NCBI GenBank assembly: GCA_949318235.1
Contig: OX439135.1
Coordinates: 18,244,296-18,308,295 of the forward strand
From: Ecdyonurus torrentis
Lineage: Eukaryota > Arthropoda > Insecta > Ephemeroptera > Heptageniidae
DNA: 64,000 bases
Direction of reading: 5' to 3'
A program made the translations under genes and the position numbers. This document shows, in pieces, positions 26,090 to 40,700 of this stretch. The notes beneath the pieces are model-generated. The model had not been told where the DNA came from. It saw nothing but the letters and a program-made list of their open reading frames with translations, and searched no databases. The number at the start of each line of letters is the position of its first letter. Position 1 is the stretch's first letter.

Positions 26090-26322
26090 TTCACGGAAAA
26101 TAAATAATACTTAAAGGCAAGTAAATACAGGTAGACATATAACCTAGAACATAGGTATTATTATACTACAATAATACCTAATACAGGTGCAATATGCAAC
26201 AATAAAGGTGTGACTCGCTTAGAGGTATTATAGTTTACAACTACCTGTTTCAAATTAAAGTGTACCTATTGCAAAATACAGGATACGTATACCTGCCATA
26301 GGTAGTAAGTTTTTTCCGTGAA
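26090..26322. mobile_element. Family D element
   Basis: Inverted ends attcacggaaaa-type and tttttccgtgaat. The body reads aggtattattatactacaat and ctacctgtttcaaattaaag. It ends about 80 bases before the acceptor of the lone vanin exon. Confidence 0.7.
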
Positions 26323-26399
26323 TTACTGCAGAAACCCATTGTACTTAATACGCAAATTATATTGCATAACAAAATTAATTCTAAAATTTATTATTTCAG

Positions 26400-27229
26400 C
26401 CGTTCAAGCCCAAACAGCATGGTCATTAGGTTTAAATGTAAACATCCTTGCAGCTGGATATAATGGACCATCAAACGGTCATACAGGTAGTATTATATCC
26501 CAAGGTACTGTAGGTATACAAGATTTCTATATGGCAGAAAATACTGGTAGTAAATTATTAGTAGCTACTATGCCACCTGCAATACAACCAAAAAATAAAA
26601 AGACATATTATCCAAATTCAAAATATATAAAAAATGAAGGTTTATTTATTTCTAGAGATATATTAAATAATTATAATTATACTAAATTATCAGAAATATA
26701 TGGTATACCACAAAATTCACATATTTGTCATAATAGTATATGTTGTGAATTAAATTATGAATTAAATAGTCGTCCTAATGATATTTATTATCATTTATTA
26801 GTATATGATGGTGTTAGAACACATGCAAATGGTAGATATCCTTCAAAATTACAAGTATGTGCTGTAGTTGCATGTGGAGACAATAACATTAATTCATGTT
26901 CAGATGGTTTTGAAAATTCAACATATTCTAAAACTACAGAATTTGCATATTTACAATTAAAAGGTAGAAATGTTAAAACTACTAAATTTTGGCCTAATAC
27001 ATTATTATCAAATACTATTGGTCCTATAGAATCAGATAAATTATTATTTCAAAAATTACCATCTAAACAATCTAATTTATATAATGTTATATTAGAACAT
27101 AAAGATATTATTTCAAATGTTCATACTTTTGGTATTTATGCTCATGATTATGAACCAAATTTAGGGTTTCAATTAACATGTTTACCTGTTATGTTGTTAA
27201 TGTCAATTTTAGTAATAGTTTTAGGCTAA
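26400..27229 (+). CDS. Lone vanin C-terminal exon with GPI-type tail
   Basis: An acceptor (ttatttcag) leads into 830 bases open in phase 1 to a stop: 276 aa beginning at the VQAQTAW motif that opens the last exon of vanin-like gene 2. It carries the vanin C-terminal domain (ICCELNY, YDGVRTHANG, VCAVVAC, LLSNTIGPI). It ends with a hydrophobic segment (LTCLPVMLLMSILVIVLG) typical of GPI-anchor signals, as in vertebrate vanins. It is closer in sequence to gene 1's C-terminal domain than to gene 2's, but is unsplit like gene 2's. Joined to exons 1-5 of gene 2 (phases match) it would give 544 aa. Alternatives: the remnant of a third gene that lost its catalytic exons, or an exon of a gene with unseen 5' exons. 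The acceptor and long open frame argue against a dead copy. Confidence 0.75.
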
Positions 27230-27394
27230 TTGCTGAAGTGTTTAGTTATGTAGTGTAATTACTGTTTATGTAAAAAATACTTATTTAATTCCTATACTTC
27301 ATACATATTCTTTATGCTACTAACCAATATAATTAACAAGGGGAGAGTAGCATCTACGAGCTTTGATAGCAGTGATATTATGTAAAAAAAAAAT

Positions 27395-27400
27395 AATAAA
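27395..27400 (+). terminator. Candidate poly(A) signal after the lone vanin exon
   Basis: AATAAA about 165 bases after the stop, within an A-rich stretch, so it is a weak call. Confidence 0.3.
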
Positions 27401-27648
27401 AAGAAAAATAATAATAATAAAAAAACAAAAACAAATTTATAGCCCATTAAAGATTACATTAAAATCCATAATTTGATTAGAGTCTACGAGATAATGTATT
27501 TTCACCTGCCAAGCTGGAAAAAAAAAAAAAAAAAAAAAAATTGTGTGTCTCAGTTTATTTAAACCTATAAAATTTAGTTGTATAAGAAAATGTAATCTTT
27601 CTATTTAATACCAGATATTCTACTATTATTTGCTATTCTATAGTATCA

Positions 27649-28063
27649 TTTAAAGCCCTTGCCAACTTACTTTTTTATCATTTAGGATACTAGATTGATA
27701 ATTACCATACCTTATTATCCATTAATTAGACAACAAAACGTTGATTTTGTATTTATTGTTATATTGTTATTTATTTCCTTTTTGACTGTTATATCACGTA
27801 TCTGACGTCACAATGTACCGATGGGGTCGTGCTAGGGGTAAAGAACTTGAGGGAGGGGCTTTAATTTATTACGTGACCAAAGAGGTGACTGTGATTGGCG
27901 GCGGTATATTGTGACGTCAGATACGTAATATAACAGTCAAAAAGAAAATAAATAAAAATAAATACAACATCAACGTGTTGGTGTCTAATACATGGATAAT
28001 AAGGTGTATGGTAATCAATCTAGTATTCTAAATAATAAAAAAGTAAGTTGATAAGGGCTTTAA
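27649..28063. mobile_element. Foldback MITE family B
   Basis: Nearly perfect palindrome of about 415 bp. Arms start TTAAAGCCCTTGCCAACTTA and end gataagggctttaa. Inner marks are actagattgataattaccat, ttgactgttatatcacgtat and tgacgtca. TTAA at both borders. Confidence 0.9.
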
Positions 28064-29336
<1,273 letters not shown>

Positions 29337-31721
29337 ATGTTAAAAATATTATGCAGAGAAATCATTAAAATGTTTATTATTTTAAAATTATTTATAATTT
29401 TACTACTGATTATCTCCATGGTGCAAGCTCAGGTAACAAGTCTTTTTATTTTTATTAAGAGTTCTATTTAGATAAATTGCATCTCAAAATCTAAAAGAAA
29501 AACTTCGAAACTTTTTGATGCCATTTGAAAGTTAATAGTAACAGCTACCTATGATAAATTTTTTAGAACTCATCCGGGCACTTATAGATCTAAAATTTCA
29601 AGAATCATAATTTAAAATCTAGCATTGTGATCCCTCAAATTTTTTAGAAAATACCCTATCCTAATGTATCACTGTGCAAAATTTCAGATTTTTCTTTCAT
29701 TACAACTTTTTATTCATAGCCCGTAGTACCTGATTTCTCATCTTAAATGACTATTTTGCAGTTTTTACTTAAATTTTATATAACGTTAACGTTAATTTCA
29801 TTTCGGATTATAACGATCACGTTAATTCTAATTTGTACCCTGTTAAATTATGTCATAAATGTAGCATACAAATTACGTAATCTATATTGTTTCCGTGGGT
29901 AACAAAATATTTTAAATTGACAATATAAACTTTAAAAATTAATTATTAAAAAGCTTGTACACAGTTTCATAATGTTTTAATTATTGTGAAATTAATGGTT
30001 TTGACGTCACTATGCGTTGAAATCTTAACGATAACAATGTTAGTGACGACACAAGCGTTGGGATAGAATAAAAAGATATATAATTTTAACGGCAAAATTC
30101 CATTGTAATACTAACGCTTGTGACGTCTTTTATCGTTACACGGTCAACTTTTAGAGAAATCATAGCCGTTAATTCCACAATACTTAAAGGGAAAGTTCAA
30201 GGGTTACAACATGGCTTTTTCAATGTTATATAATGAGATAAAGTGTTAATTGACTCACAAGTGATTCCCCAAAGGCCTACCCTGGGCCTACCTTAGCCTC
30301 ATGATAGCCCCGCAAACTTGCGCTCATCCTGCGAGATATGCAACTTGTTACAACATTTTCTATAGTAAAGCCGTAACTATATGACGTAAAAGATACGGGA
30401 CAGGTTGCATATCTCGCAGGATGATCATGATTTTGCGGGGCTATGGAAGGGTTTTGGGTCATCATTTTGAAATTTATGAACATTTCTTCTCATTGTACAA
30501 CAACATTGAATAACCTCTGAATTTCCTATTTAAAACATTACAAAAATGTGAACAAACTTTTCAACGGATTTTTCTGTGTGTAAAACATGCTAGCAGTTTT
30601 CTAGCGGTTTGCAATTATGAAATTAATATATTTTTTTTATTAATAAAAAATAAATACATACAAAAGTCCCACTAAGACAATGAAGTCTTATTGGTGGGCT
30701 TAATTAATATAAAAATATCAGTAATCATAAAAAAAATGTACAAAATAATAATTAAACAAAATCATCACATTTCATTTTTATTAACTTTTTTTTTTCTTTT
30801 TTAATATTGAATAATTTCAGATGAACAAAAATTTAAAGTTACCCCAAAGTGGACAACAAATACTCCAAAGCAACTCTCAAATGTTAAAGAATGTGTTATC
30901 TGTTAAAACTCAAACGTCAAGCACAATTAAATCAACAACTTCAGGTGTCAATTTGAAGGCATTTATGTTTGCAAAAGATATAAAGAACTCGAAAATTTTA
31001 AATATGCCACAATCATCAAATTCAAGCAGAATTGGAAACCTTACAAAAACTGTGGTAAAATAAATTATTTGACTTCTTATGCATCGCTAAATTATGTTTT
31101 TGTTACCTAAGTCCTACAACATGAATAAAAATTACTTTAATGAAATCTGACTTATACCTTATAGTATAGAAATGCCTGTCAGAAGGCCCGCGTACAAAAG
31201 GCCCTCGGACAAAAAGCCCTGGCTGTGCGCGCAGGTAAAGCATATCGTTGAGCAGCGCACAGGTAGAGTCTTTTGTCGTAAGGCCTTTTGTCCGCGGGCC
31301 TTCTGTCTGTATACGAAGTATAGTATCATCGTTTTTCGTTTTTTAATCAATAGATTAATAATACCAAATAGCGTGTTGACAAATATAACTTGGTGCAACT
31401 TTTTTTTAGGAAGGTAAATCATAGGTTTCAATCAATATCATTTAGCAATAGCATTTTATATACTAATTTAGTATATATCATTACTTTTTTAAACCAGAAA
31501 ATAATTTTGATTATTTGAATGGCTGAATGACTATTTGATTGATTGAATCTGTTATTTATTTTCAGACCACTATTCCTAGAAGCAAGCAAGTACAACGTTA
31601 CGGAATCAAAGTTGATATTGTTAAGAAATCTCTTAAATATAATATTGATATTTGTGAACTTTACACTTGTGAAATTTTTTCTGTAAGTATTACTACATAC
31701 ATATTATGTTCATAATTGCTA

Positions 31722-31760
<39 letters not shown>

Positions 31761-32519
31761 TGAAGTAATTTTCAGAATTTAAAGGCATAAAATTTTTCTA
31801 AATTACGCATTAGTAAATAAAATATAAAAATAATGATATTATATAAAATAAAATATAAAATATTTTACAGCCTGTGGATTATAAGTTTGAAAATCTGACA
31901 ACTAGTATTACTAACAGTAAAAACACGCTAGGTAAAGAATTTTTTTTTTTTTTAAATCATATTTTTGAAAAGGTAATTTTAAAGTAAAATACTTGTATAC
32001 TTTATAGTTATCAATATTGTTTAAACAAATTTTTAAAGTATTTTTAAATATAAAATAATACTTTTTATTTAACATTATAGCTATCACAGTTCCGGAAGGA
32101 CTGCTAATTACTCAGTGTAGTAATAAAACCAAACATTATTTGATGAGCAAAAAAGTGGTTCGTCAATCTATTTTATTATTTTATACCTTATAACAATACC
32201 TAACCAAATTTTATGTGAAAACAATAAAACACAAAATTTTTGTATCCTTTTACATTATGAAGCAATACATAAATTGATTTATTTTTAGAAAACTAACACG
32301 TTTTACTGAATTTAAAACCGGGAAATTTAATTGAACCTATTCAAATTTTATTAGCGTAATAAAATACTGATTTATGATACTGATTTATGATTATATTATG
32401 ATGGTAATTAAACATAGAATACAAAAAATTAAAATTTAGATATTAGGACAGGGTTAGGTGCAAGAAGGATAGAACATTATTTTAAAGTCTTAACCCTAAC
32501 CTTTCATTTCATTTCATTT

Positions 32520-32559
<40 letters not shown>

Positions 32560-35500
32560 TTGACTAAACCGGCTTTATTGAGGTACTTGGCTATTCCCCG
32601 AAACCTCAGAAAAATTGTGTTAAGCAAACATTCCTGCATTCGCCATAACAGATTCAGACTGAGGAAACTGTGGAAACGCTCAGTCATAAGAATGGTTGAT
32701 CTTGCCTCCCGGATCTCAAAACTAGCTCCCTGACATCATCTGGATTTTGTAAAAACCTGGTTAGTGGCTGGGATCGAACCCGCAACCTCTTTCATTCAAG
32801 TTCGACTCGTAAACCACTAGACCATGTAGTTGGTGTATTATTATTATTTTACTTAAGCTTTATCAGTCTGCATTACAATATATAGAACAGTCTCTAGCTT
32901 TTTCTAAATAAAAGGTATCCCTTATTTTAATACATATAATATAATTAAGAATAAAAATTTATCGTTATTTCGTAAATTTAAAAATGATTCATTTATTGAT
33001 TTTGTTTTTACAGATGGGAAGAAATCAAGTCTACAAATATTGTTGCTCACTTGGCATGCAACCAGCAATTTTAGAAACTCGTGAGGAACTAAATTGTATC
33101 CATGACTTTTATCATAATTCTACAGGTATTCATTCATTCATTCATTCATTCATTCATTCATTCATTCATTCATTCATTCATTCATTCATTCATTCATTCA
33201 TTCATTCATTCATTCATTCATTCATTCATTCATTCATTCATTCATTCATTCATTCATTCATTCATTCATTCATTCATTCATTCATTCATTCATTCATTCA
33301 TTCATTCATTCATTCATTCATTCATTCATTCATTCATTCATTCATTCATTCATTCATTCATTCATTCATTCATTCATTCATTCATTCATTCATTCATTCA
33401 TTCATTCATTCATTCATTCATTCATTCAATCATTCATTCATTCATTCATTCATTCATTCATTCATTCATTCATTCATTCATTCATTCATTCATTCATTCA
33501 TTCATTCATTCATTCATTCATTCATTCATTCATTCATTCATTCATTCATTCATTCATTCATTCATTCATTCATTCATTCATTCATTCATTCATTCATTCA
33601 TTCATTCATTCATTCATTCATTCATTCATTCATTTTTTAGAGACACCAATTTCCAAGGCTCACGTATTCTCTGTAGAATACAATGATCATACATTCGAAC
33701 GAGATTTTTTGACTTGCCCGAACAAGAAAGAAATTGATGAAAACTTATGGGCAACAGGACAACCTAATAATTGGCTTGGTGAAGAGTCAAGGATTGTTGT
33801 TAACTTTTCACTTCCCAAAGAAGATCTTGGGTGGGATGACTATTTAGCTTTGAGAGATGTTAATATGTTCTGCGAGGTAATAATATTTTAATTATTTTCT
33901 TTCTGAAGCAACAATGAATACCATGGAATATTTTCTAATTGAGTCACAGTAATGGTAATCATAATCAATAATTTTACTGACCACTTTTTTTTTTATTATT
34001 TTTTTTTTTTTTTGCACTTTCTTCAAATACTTATTGATATGGCCATGCTTGAACTATAGACCCCTTGCACATCCTTGAGCATTGTCACCATATTGTGGTG
34101 CCTAATGCATTGTCCAGCATAGGGGAAACATCATTTCTCCTAATTTTTCACATAAATAGAGTTTATTTCAACTAAACGAATTTATTCTTTGAGCTTATTA
34201 AGAGCTAAAAATAAGGCTTTGATTGAGGTTTGAAACTTCTTTTGCTATTTAAAAAAAAAAAAAAAAATCAAAAAGGATTTTTCCAATGCTGGTCTATGTA
34301 TTTCTGAACAACAAAATGGTGGCTTCTCAACATCAGTGCAACCGGTCTATACCAGCAGCAATATAGTATTTGAATTTATATAAAAGTCAACTCCATATGT
34401 GGGTACTAAATAACATGGTCTGATATGGGAATATGACATATTATTTTAGTTTAAAATACTTAGTAATATTTTTGAGAGTATGGCAAGTACTCAGCACATA
34501 CGAATGAGTACTGTATCACTGTACGTGTCAATATGTTTGTGTATATAAATATTATTTGCAGAAAATGATACCTAAACCCAAGGAACGCATGAAGAACGCA
34601 ATGCCTTACCTAGAAAGAATAACTACGACTTATAGAAATAATAAACTGAGAGCTTTTGCATGCGATACAAGATTAAATAACTGTAAAAATATGGTAAGAA
34701 TTTGATACGTTATTTGTAATTTTAAATAATCAGTTAAAAAAATTGCTGTATTCATAATAAAATTTCTAATTTTCATATTTTTTATGCATAACTTCTTTTT
34801 TTTTCCATTTGATATAATAACTAATTAAAAATTCTTCTAATTTTTCAGTGCTACCAAGCTATAACTGTGCATTCACGTATTCGTTTTTGTTATTGCTGTC
34901 GTTAATGTAGCTTTACATTTTTCTCATTTATAAAACAATGCAACAATTTGCTTCACAAAGTTACAAGAAATAAATGAATATGTAAATGTACCTTAATATT
35001 TGTAATAATTTATTCTTTATTATATGGTAATACCATCTTATAAAGAATAGCTAATACTTAATTGAAATTGGCTACAGTAAATCAATGTCCCTTACTTTTA
35101 TTGATAAAATAGAATTAACATACAATAATAACAATAATAATTTAATTTTTGTACAAATTGATGTTAATATAGAATGCACCATACAAGTATGCTAAGATGA
35201 CATCAGGTATAACCTCTTTTTTAAAATGTTATAAAATAATATTATAGTATTTTTGTACCTGTGATAATTTAAATGTGACATTGAGAATACTATGCATAAT
35301 ATATGGTAGTAATTTTTCTATCGCCTCTGCAATAGTAAAACTTTAGACGCCATGGTTTAGTGGTTCACGCGTCTGACTTGCATGCAAGAGGTCGCGGGTT
35401 TAATCCCAGCCACCGACCAGGCTTTTGTGAAAGCCTGGCAATGTCAAGGAGGTAGCTTGGTGATTTGTGAGGCAAGTTTAACCTTGCCGACTATCCTGAC

Positions 35501-36458
35501 TGAATGTTTCCACTGTTTCCTCAGTCTGTTATGTCAAATGCCGGGATGTTTGCTAGGCCATGGCCGACCCGTTTTGGAAAAACCCACACGTACACATACA
35601 GGGTTTCAAAAGATTCGAGAGGTGTTTAAATACAGTTGGAAAACTACCAGTACCTCACTGAGGTTTAGTCAAAGCAAGCAAAAAAAGAAGTACAATATTT
35701 AAAACATTGTCTATATGAATTTTGAATGCTTGTACCAAAAGTAAATTAAAAAAGGTTTTAAATGAGAAATGCATTGCTAAATTGTATGAAATTTTTTATC
35801 TCATTCATTGGAAAACCCTCACTTTTTCTTCTACTACTGATATGTAATATGCAGAATGCAGTATTGCCAAATATACGATATACCTATGAGCCTAATGCAA
35901 GCAGAACGTTTTTAATTTACTTTCTTTACACAGATTAGCGTTGTTAGAAGTATTTTAGAACTATAACATTATTAAACGTTGAAATTTTAACAATAAAAAT
36001 GTAAATAACGTTACAAAATTTGTAAATGCATGCCAAAAATATTAACTCTTTTTTCCTCATTTAGTTCCTGAAAAAGAAGGATTACTAATTACAAAATGTA
36101 GCAACACTAAACATTACTTAATGGGAACTCAGGAGGTAAATAATTTATCAAAATACTCTTTATATATAGTTTCAGACATTTTTAAAAATTGTTATTCACC
36201 GTCGTAAACTTAAACCAAGTTTTTGTACGGCTACACGAATAAAAATAACTACGTAATAATTATGCTAGCTCATTTTTAGCACTATGTGTTCAATACAGGA
36301 TGATTTATGCTATTCTGCATAATAAATATGTTACATAGAATAAATATTATGTTGTGTACAGTATAGTTCATTATGTTGTTCCAATTTAGCATTAATTATA
36401 CTATAATAACGTAAATGCAGTATAAATCACGTCATTTATACTTTCTGTGTATGAAAAT

Positions 36459-36493
<35 letters not shown>

Positions 36494-37700
36494 TTGTGTC
36501 AAAAAAAAATTCTTACTTGTGAGGACCCCCGAGTACCATGGAATGCTCGAAATAGCTTCTAAAAAAACGTGAAATTTTTAGGGCTTTTTCTGGTGCAAAT
36601 TTCATAATTTTATCTCGATTAATATTCTTTTCTTTTTTAACTAATATCCACTGTATTGTTAACTGGGACTGAAGAAACAATTTTCCGTCAACCATTTACG
36701 TAAAATATAAAACCTCTATAGTTAAATCTAAATCAATTTTATTATTACAGTTTAAACAGTCGTTAAGTGTTACAACTTATAGATTTCAGGGGTAGAAGTG
36801 GCTTTGGCTCTTATGCAGGGACTTTAAGGGGAAAACGAAGGGAAGTTACATAAGCCCAATGTTAATTCAAAATTCTTTTGCTGGGACAGGTCACCTCCAG
36901 TCCCCCCTCATATCACTTCTACCCCTGGGTTTATATCTCTATTATAAAAATCTTAAAAAAAATAGACCAGAAGAAAACATAAGCATTTATATCACAAACA
37001 CTTGATGAGACTTACATAAATAGCTTTAGTGTGTCTCAAAACCTAACTGTAGCCCCGTAGCAGTGATCAGAAAATTTCAATTTATGCAACCCGCACAACA
37101 TTTTTTTAATCATTTTTGCATGTTTCTGACGTCAGAAACATAAATAGTCACGCAAGCTGCATACTTTACAGTATTTTCACGCTCTCTCGTTTGGCTATTC
37201 TAGTAAAAATTGTTATTCAAGTTTTGAAGATCCCATTTCGTGTATTCATTTTTAAAAGAACATGTTTTCTATGGCTTCTATGTGGTCTATGGCTTTAATA
37301 TAAATAATTTCAAGTGTATCATAATATATTTTTATTATTACTATTCTGTTATATACTTTACTTTAAGACTATCGGTGATCAAAATGCTATTATAGCCAAA
37401 TGAAAAACCTATTTATTTTTTACAACTTATTTTTCTTTTGCGCAATTTATACCGAATTAAAAAAAAAAATAGAAACTTCTAATATTAATGATTTGATAAT
37501 AATTATTATTTTTTTTATTATTAATTTTAACTATTTTTTGTTGTATTTGTAGTCACTACTAAAACTGTATTGTTTCAGATAAATTCTGAATTGAGTTTTG
37601 TACTCTGCTGCTCATTGGGTATGATGCCCGCGGTTGTTGAAACAAAAGAAGAAATGAATTGTCTTTATGATCACTTCAAAAATGCTTCAGGTAAAACTTT

Positions 37701-37733
<33 letters not shown>

Positions 37734-40700
37734 AAAAGTTACTCTTTAATACCAATGATATAGTCAACGCTGTAACTTAACTTTATACAGTATTTACTCT
37801 TAAAGGAATCTTGTCTTAAAAAAAAAAGAATTAAAAACGTTAAATTCGTTATATTTGACCATCATTTATACATAAATTACGTCCCTCACACCCTTCTATA
37901 CTCTCACAAACTGTGGTTAAAAAGAACTGTGAATTGAGCAACTTTAGGAATTAATGACGTCATTTATTCCGGGACTGCTATAGAAATTGTAGGGCCGGAT
38001 GCCTCCTTTGCATGTTTTCTCCTCAGTTTATGAGAGTACTGAAGAGTCAATGTACTCACGATTGTGATATAGAATTATTCCATTCAAAAAATTTAGCTTA
38101 AATAAAAAAAAAATATTTAAAAAAAATGCACTATTAAATTTATTTTGTATAATTTAATAACATTAATTACGTAGCTGGCTGCATTTGCAAGAACTTAAAT
38201 TACACAATTAGAAAATCTTAGTAAAAATCAGCATTAATTTAATATCATATTATTCAAAAAGATAACTTTATTTTGAATTAATGGATATGTACATTTCTAA
38301 TCTTTGAATTCATTGAGCTTTTTTAATAAGTGTTTGAAAATAAAAAAAATGACGTCACGGGTAGTTGTTTATGCATGTGGGCATAGGAAAAAGTTGGTGT
38401 CCGTGATGTTATTTCACGGCAAAATACTTAATGATCTCAACAATTAGACAATTAAATACCTATAGATTTAGTACAATGTCCTCTTTTAGAATATACAATA
38501 AAATTATGCTTAATTACTTTTAAGTCCTCCCTAATATTATATATTTTGTATCAGTGTGAAATATTTCTATGTTTTAAAAATAAAATTCAATTATATATTG
38601 TAGGTAAACATTTCTCAATGTCAAAAACCTTCACGACGGCTTTCTATGACGATACATTAAGCCGCAATTTTATATCATGCTTGGATAGAAGTCCCATACC
38701 AGATGATTTATACGCTCCTAGGCAACCTGATAATTCATTAGGTATGCAGAGTTGTATCGCTTTACTACTTAAAACCAATGGATCGATTGGATTTATTGAT
38801 GACGTCTGCACTTCTAATTTCAATCCTCTGTGCCAGGTAATAATAAGTTTTAATAAGTAAATTGTATTCTATATACGTGTGTAATAAAAATAAAATAATA
38901 CAAGAAAAAAAAATTAGATTCATTAATATAGCGTATGACATGTTTCGTGATTAAAGATTAATGACTAGCTCAGATTAATGACAGAATGAAAAGCTCTGGT
39001 TATAAATTATCATGATTTTGATTTCAAAAGGCTTAAAGGCATAGAAAACATGAAAACATAAGCATTTATATCACAAAACACTTGATAGGACTTATATAAA
39101 TAACGCTAGTTGGTCTCAAAACCCAACTGTAGCAGTGATCAGAAAATTTTGATTTATGCAACCCGCACAACATTTTCATCATCGTTTTTGCCTGTTAATG
39201 ACGTCATAAACAGGAATATTCACGCATATGGCATACGTTACATTTTTTTAAAGCTCTTTTGTGGGGCTACATTGACATTCTGGTAACCAATATCATCAAT
39301 TTTGTAGATCCCATTTTGTGTTTAGAACATGTTGTTTCAAAGTTTTCTATGCCTTTAATATTATTTTTACTACACAGCTCACTAGATCATCAAAATGGTG
39401 ATACCTTCTTTAGAAAATGGTCAACATGCCATCTTCAGGGACAGCAGCGTTGCCAGATTTAACCTTCACTAATGGAGCTGCAGGTATTCTGAGAAATTAA
39501 ATCTGGCAACACTGTTGAGACTTAAGATAACATGTTGATAGATGATGGACATATTTAGAGAACGTTGAGTGTACATAATGATTATAATGATATATTTTTA
39601 ATTAATAACATAATTTTATCACGTATAGCTTGCTTCCAAAATAAATTGTACTTACATTTCAATTTTTTTAAGGATTACCAAAACTGTTTTAACTCTTCTT
39701 GAATTTTCACATTTTTATTATAAACATTATAATAATTTTTTTTTTAAAATTGTACTGACCGAAAAAGGCAAAATAATTCGTTAGCAGTGCATATGCAGTT
39801 TGAAAATTTACAATAACAAGATTCAAAGAATGAGTAAGGCTAATGATTTTTAGTACGTAATTTTATTTCATAGTCTAAAAGAGGACATTGTCCTAAATTG
39901 ATAAATGTGTGACTTTCTTATTTTGGAGATCAAAAAGTATTTTTAATTAATTTTTGAAAGTCGCGAAATGACGTCACACTGCAAATGGCTGCACTTGTTA
40001 CTTATGCCCACATGCATAAGTTGCCGCTTGTGACGTCACTTCGTGACTTTAAAAAATTAATGAAAAATACTTAAAGCCCTTGTCAATTTACTTTTTTATC
40101 ATTCAGAATACTAGATTTATAATTACCATACCTTATTGTTATTATCCATGAATTAGACACCAACACGTTGATTTTTTTTGACTGTTATTTCACGTATCTG
40201 ACGTCACAATGTACCGCCGCCAAGCACAGTCACCGCTCTGATCACGTGATAAATTTAAGCCCCGCCTTCAAGTTCTTTATCCCTATCACGACCCCATCGG
40301 TACATTGTGACGTCAGATGCGTGAAATAACCGCTAAAATAAAAAAAAAATAAAAAATCAACGTGTTGGTGTCTAATTCATGGTTTATAAGCTATGGTAAT
40401 TAACTATCTAGTATTATAAATGATGAAAAAGTAAGTTGACAAGGGCTTTAATGAACTCAAAAATTACCAACAATTAATACCAAAAAAAAAGGGAGCTATT
40501 TTATATAATTTTCTTAATCACAATAATAATAAATAGCGGTAGTATGTAGATATTATAGGGACTATATATAAAGAACGAGGAGAGAGGTGTGATATAAAGA
40601 CTGGCGTATTCAATTTAAAAAGCCACTCAGTATAATACTGTACTCCACCTTGTCGACACTAAGAGAAAAAGACAAGAGCTCTATTTTTTTTATTTATTTA

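Larger units (their letters stand above)
24190..26399. other. Stretch between vanin gene 2 and the lone vanin exon
   Basis: No exons 1-5 of a vanin gene (no FPEYGL, RKxNLF or TCFDIMF coding match) can be seen here, although the exon at 26,400 needs them. It holds a foldback (24,222-24,613), a family G element (25,425-25,885) with an (ATT)n-tailed insertion, and a family D element (26,090-26,322). Confidence 0.6.

Noticed and set aside
31159..31431. Overlapping frames on both strands
   Set aside because: A palindromic element gives mirror-image frames; no conserved motif, and it lies in intron 2 of CTLD gene 1.
32767..32833. A genuine tRNA gene on the minus strand
   Set aside because: Box A and box B are present, but the sequence runs on into a repeated body with an A tail and has a second copy at 35.3 kb, so it is a SINE head.
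32984..33686. Long plus-strand frames encoding His-Ser-Phe-Ile repeats
   Set aside because: They are translations of the (ATTC)n intron. The real exons on both sides splice across it in another frame.
35382..35702. 106-codon open frame
   Set aside because: Lies wholly within a tRNA-derived SINE; the inverted copy at 32,521-32,833 does not preserve the frame.
35862..35907. Candidate tiny exon (YCQIYDIPMSLMQAE) linking CTLD 1 to CTLD 2
   Set aside because: Its phase fits, but its donor (GTTTTT) is poor. The exon at 34,849-34,876 fits phase, size and donor better.
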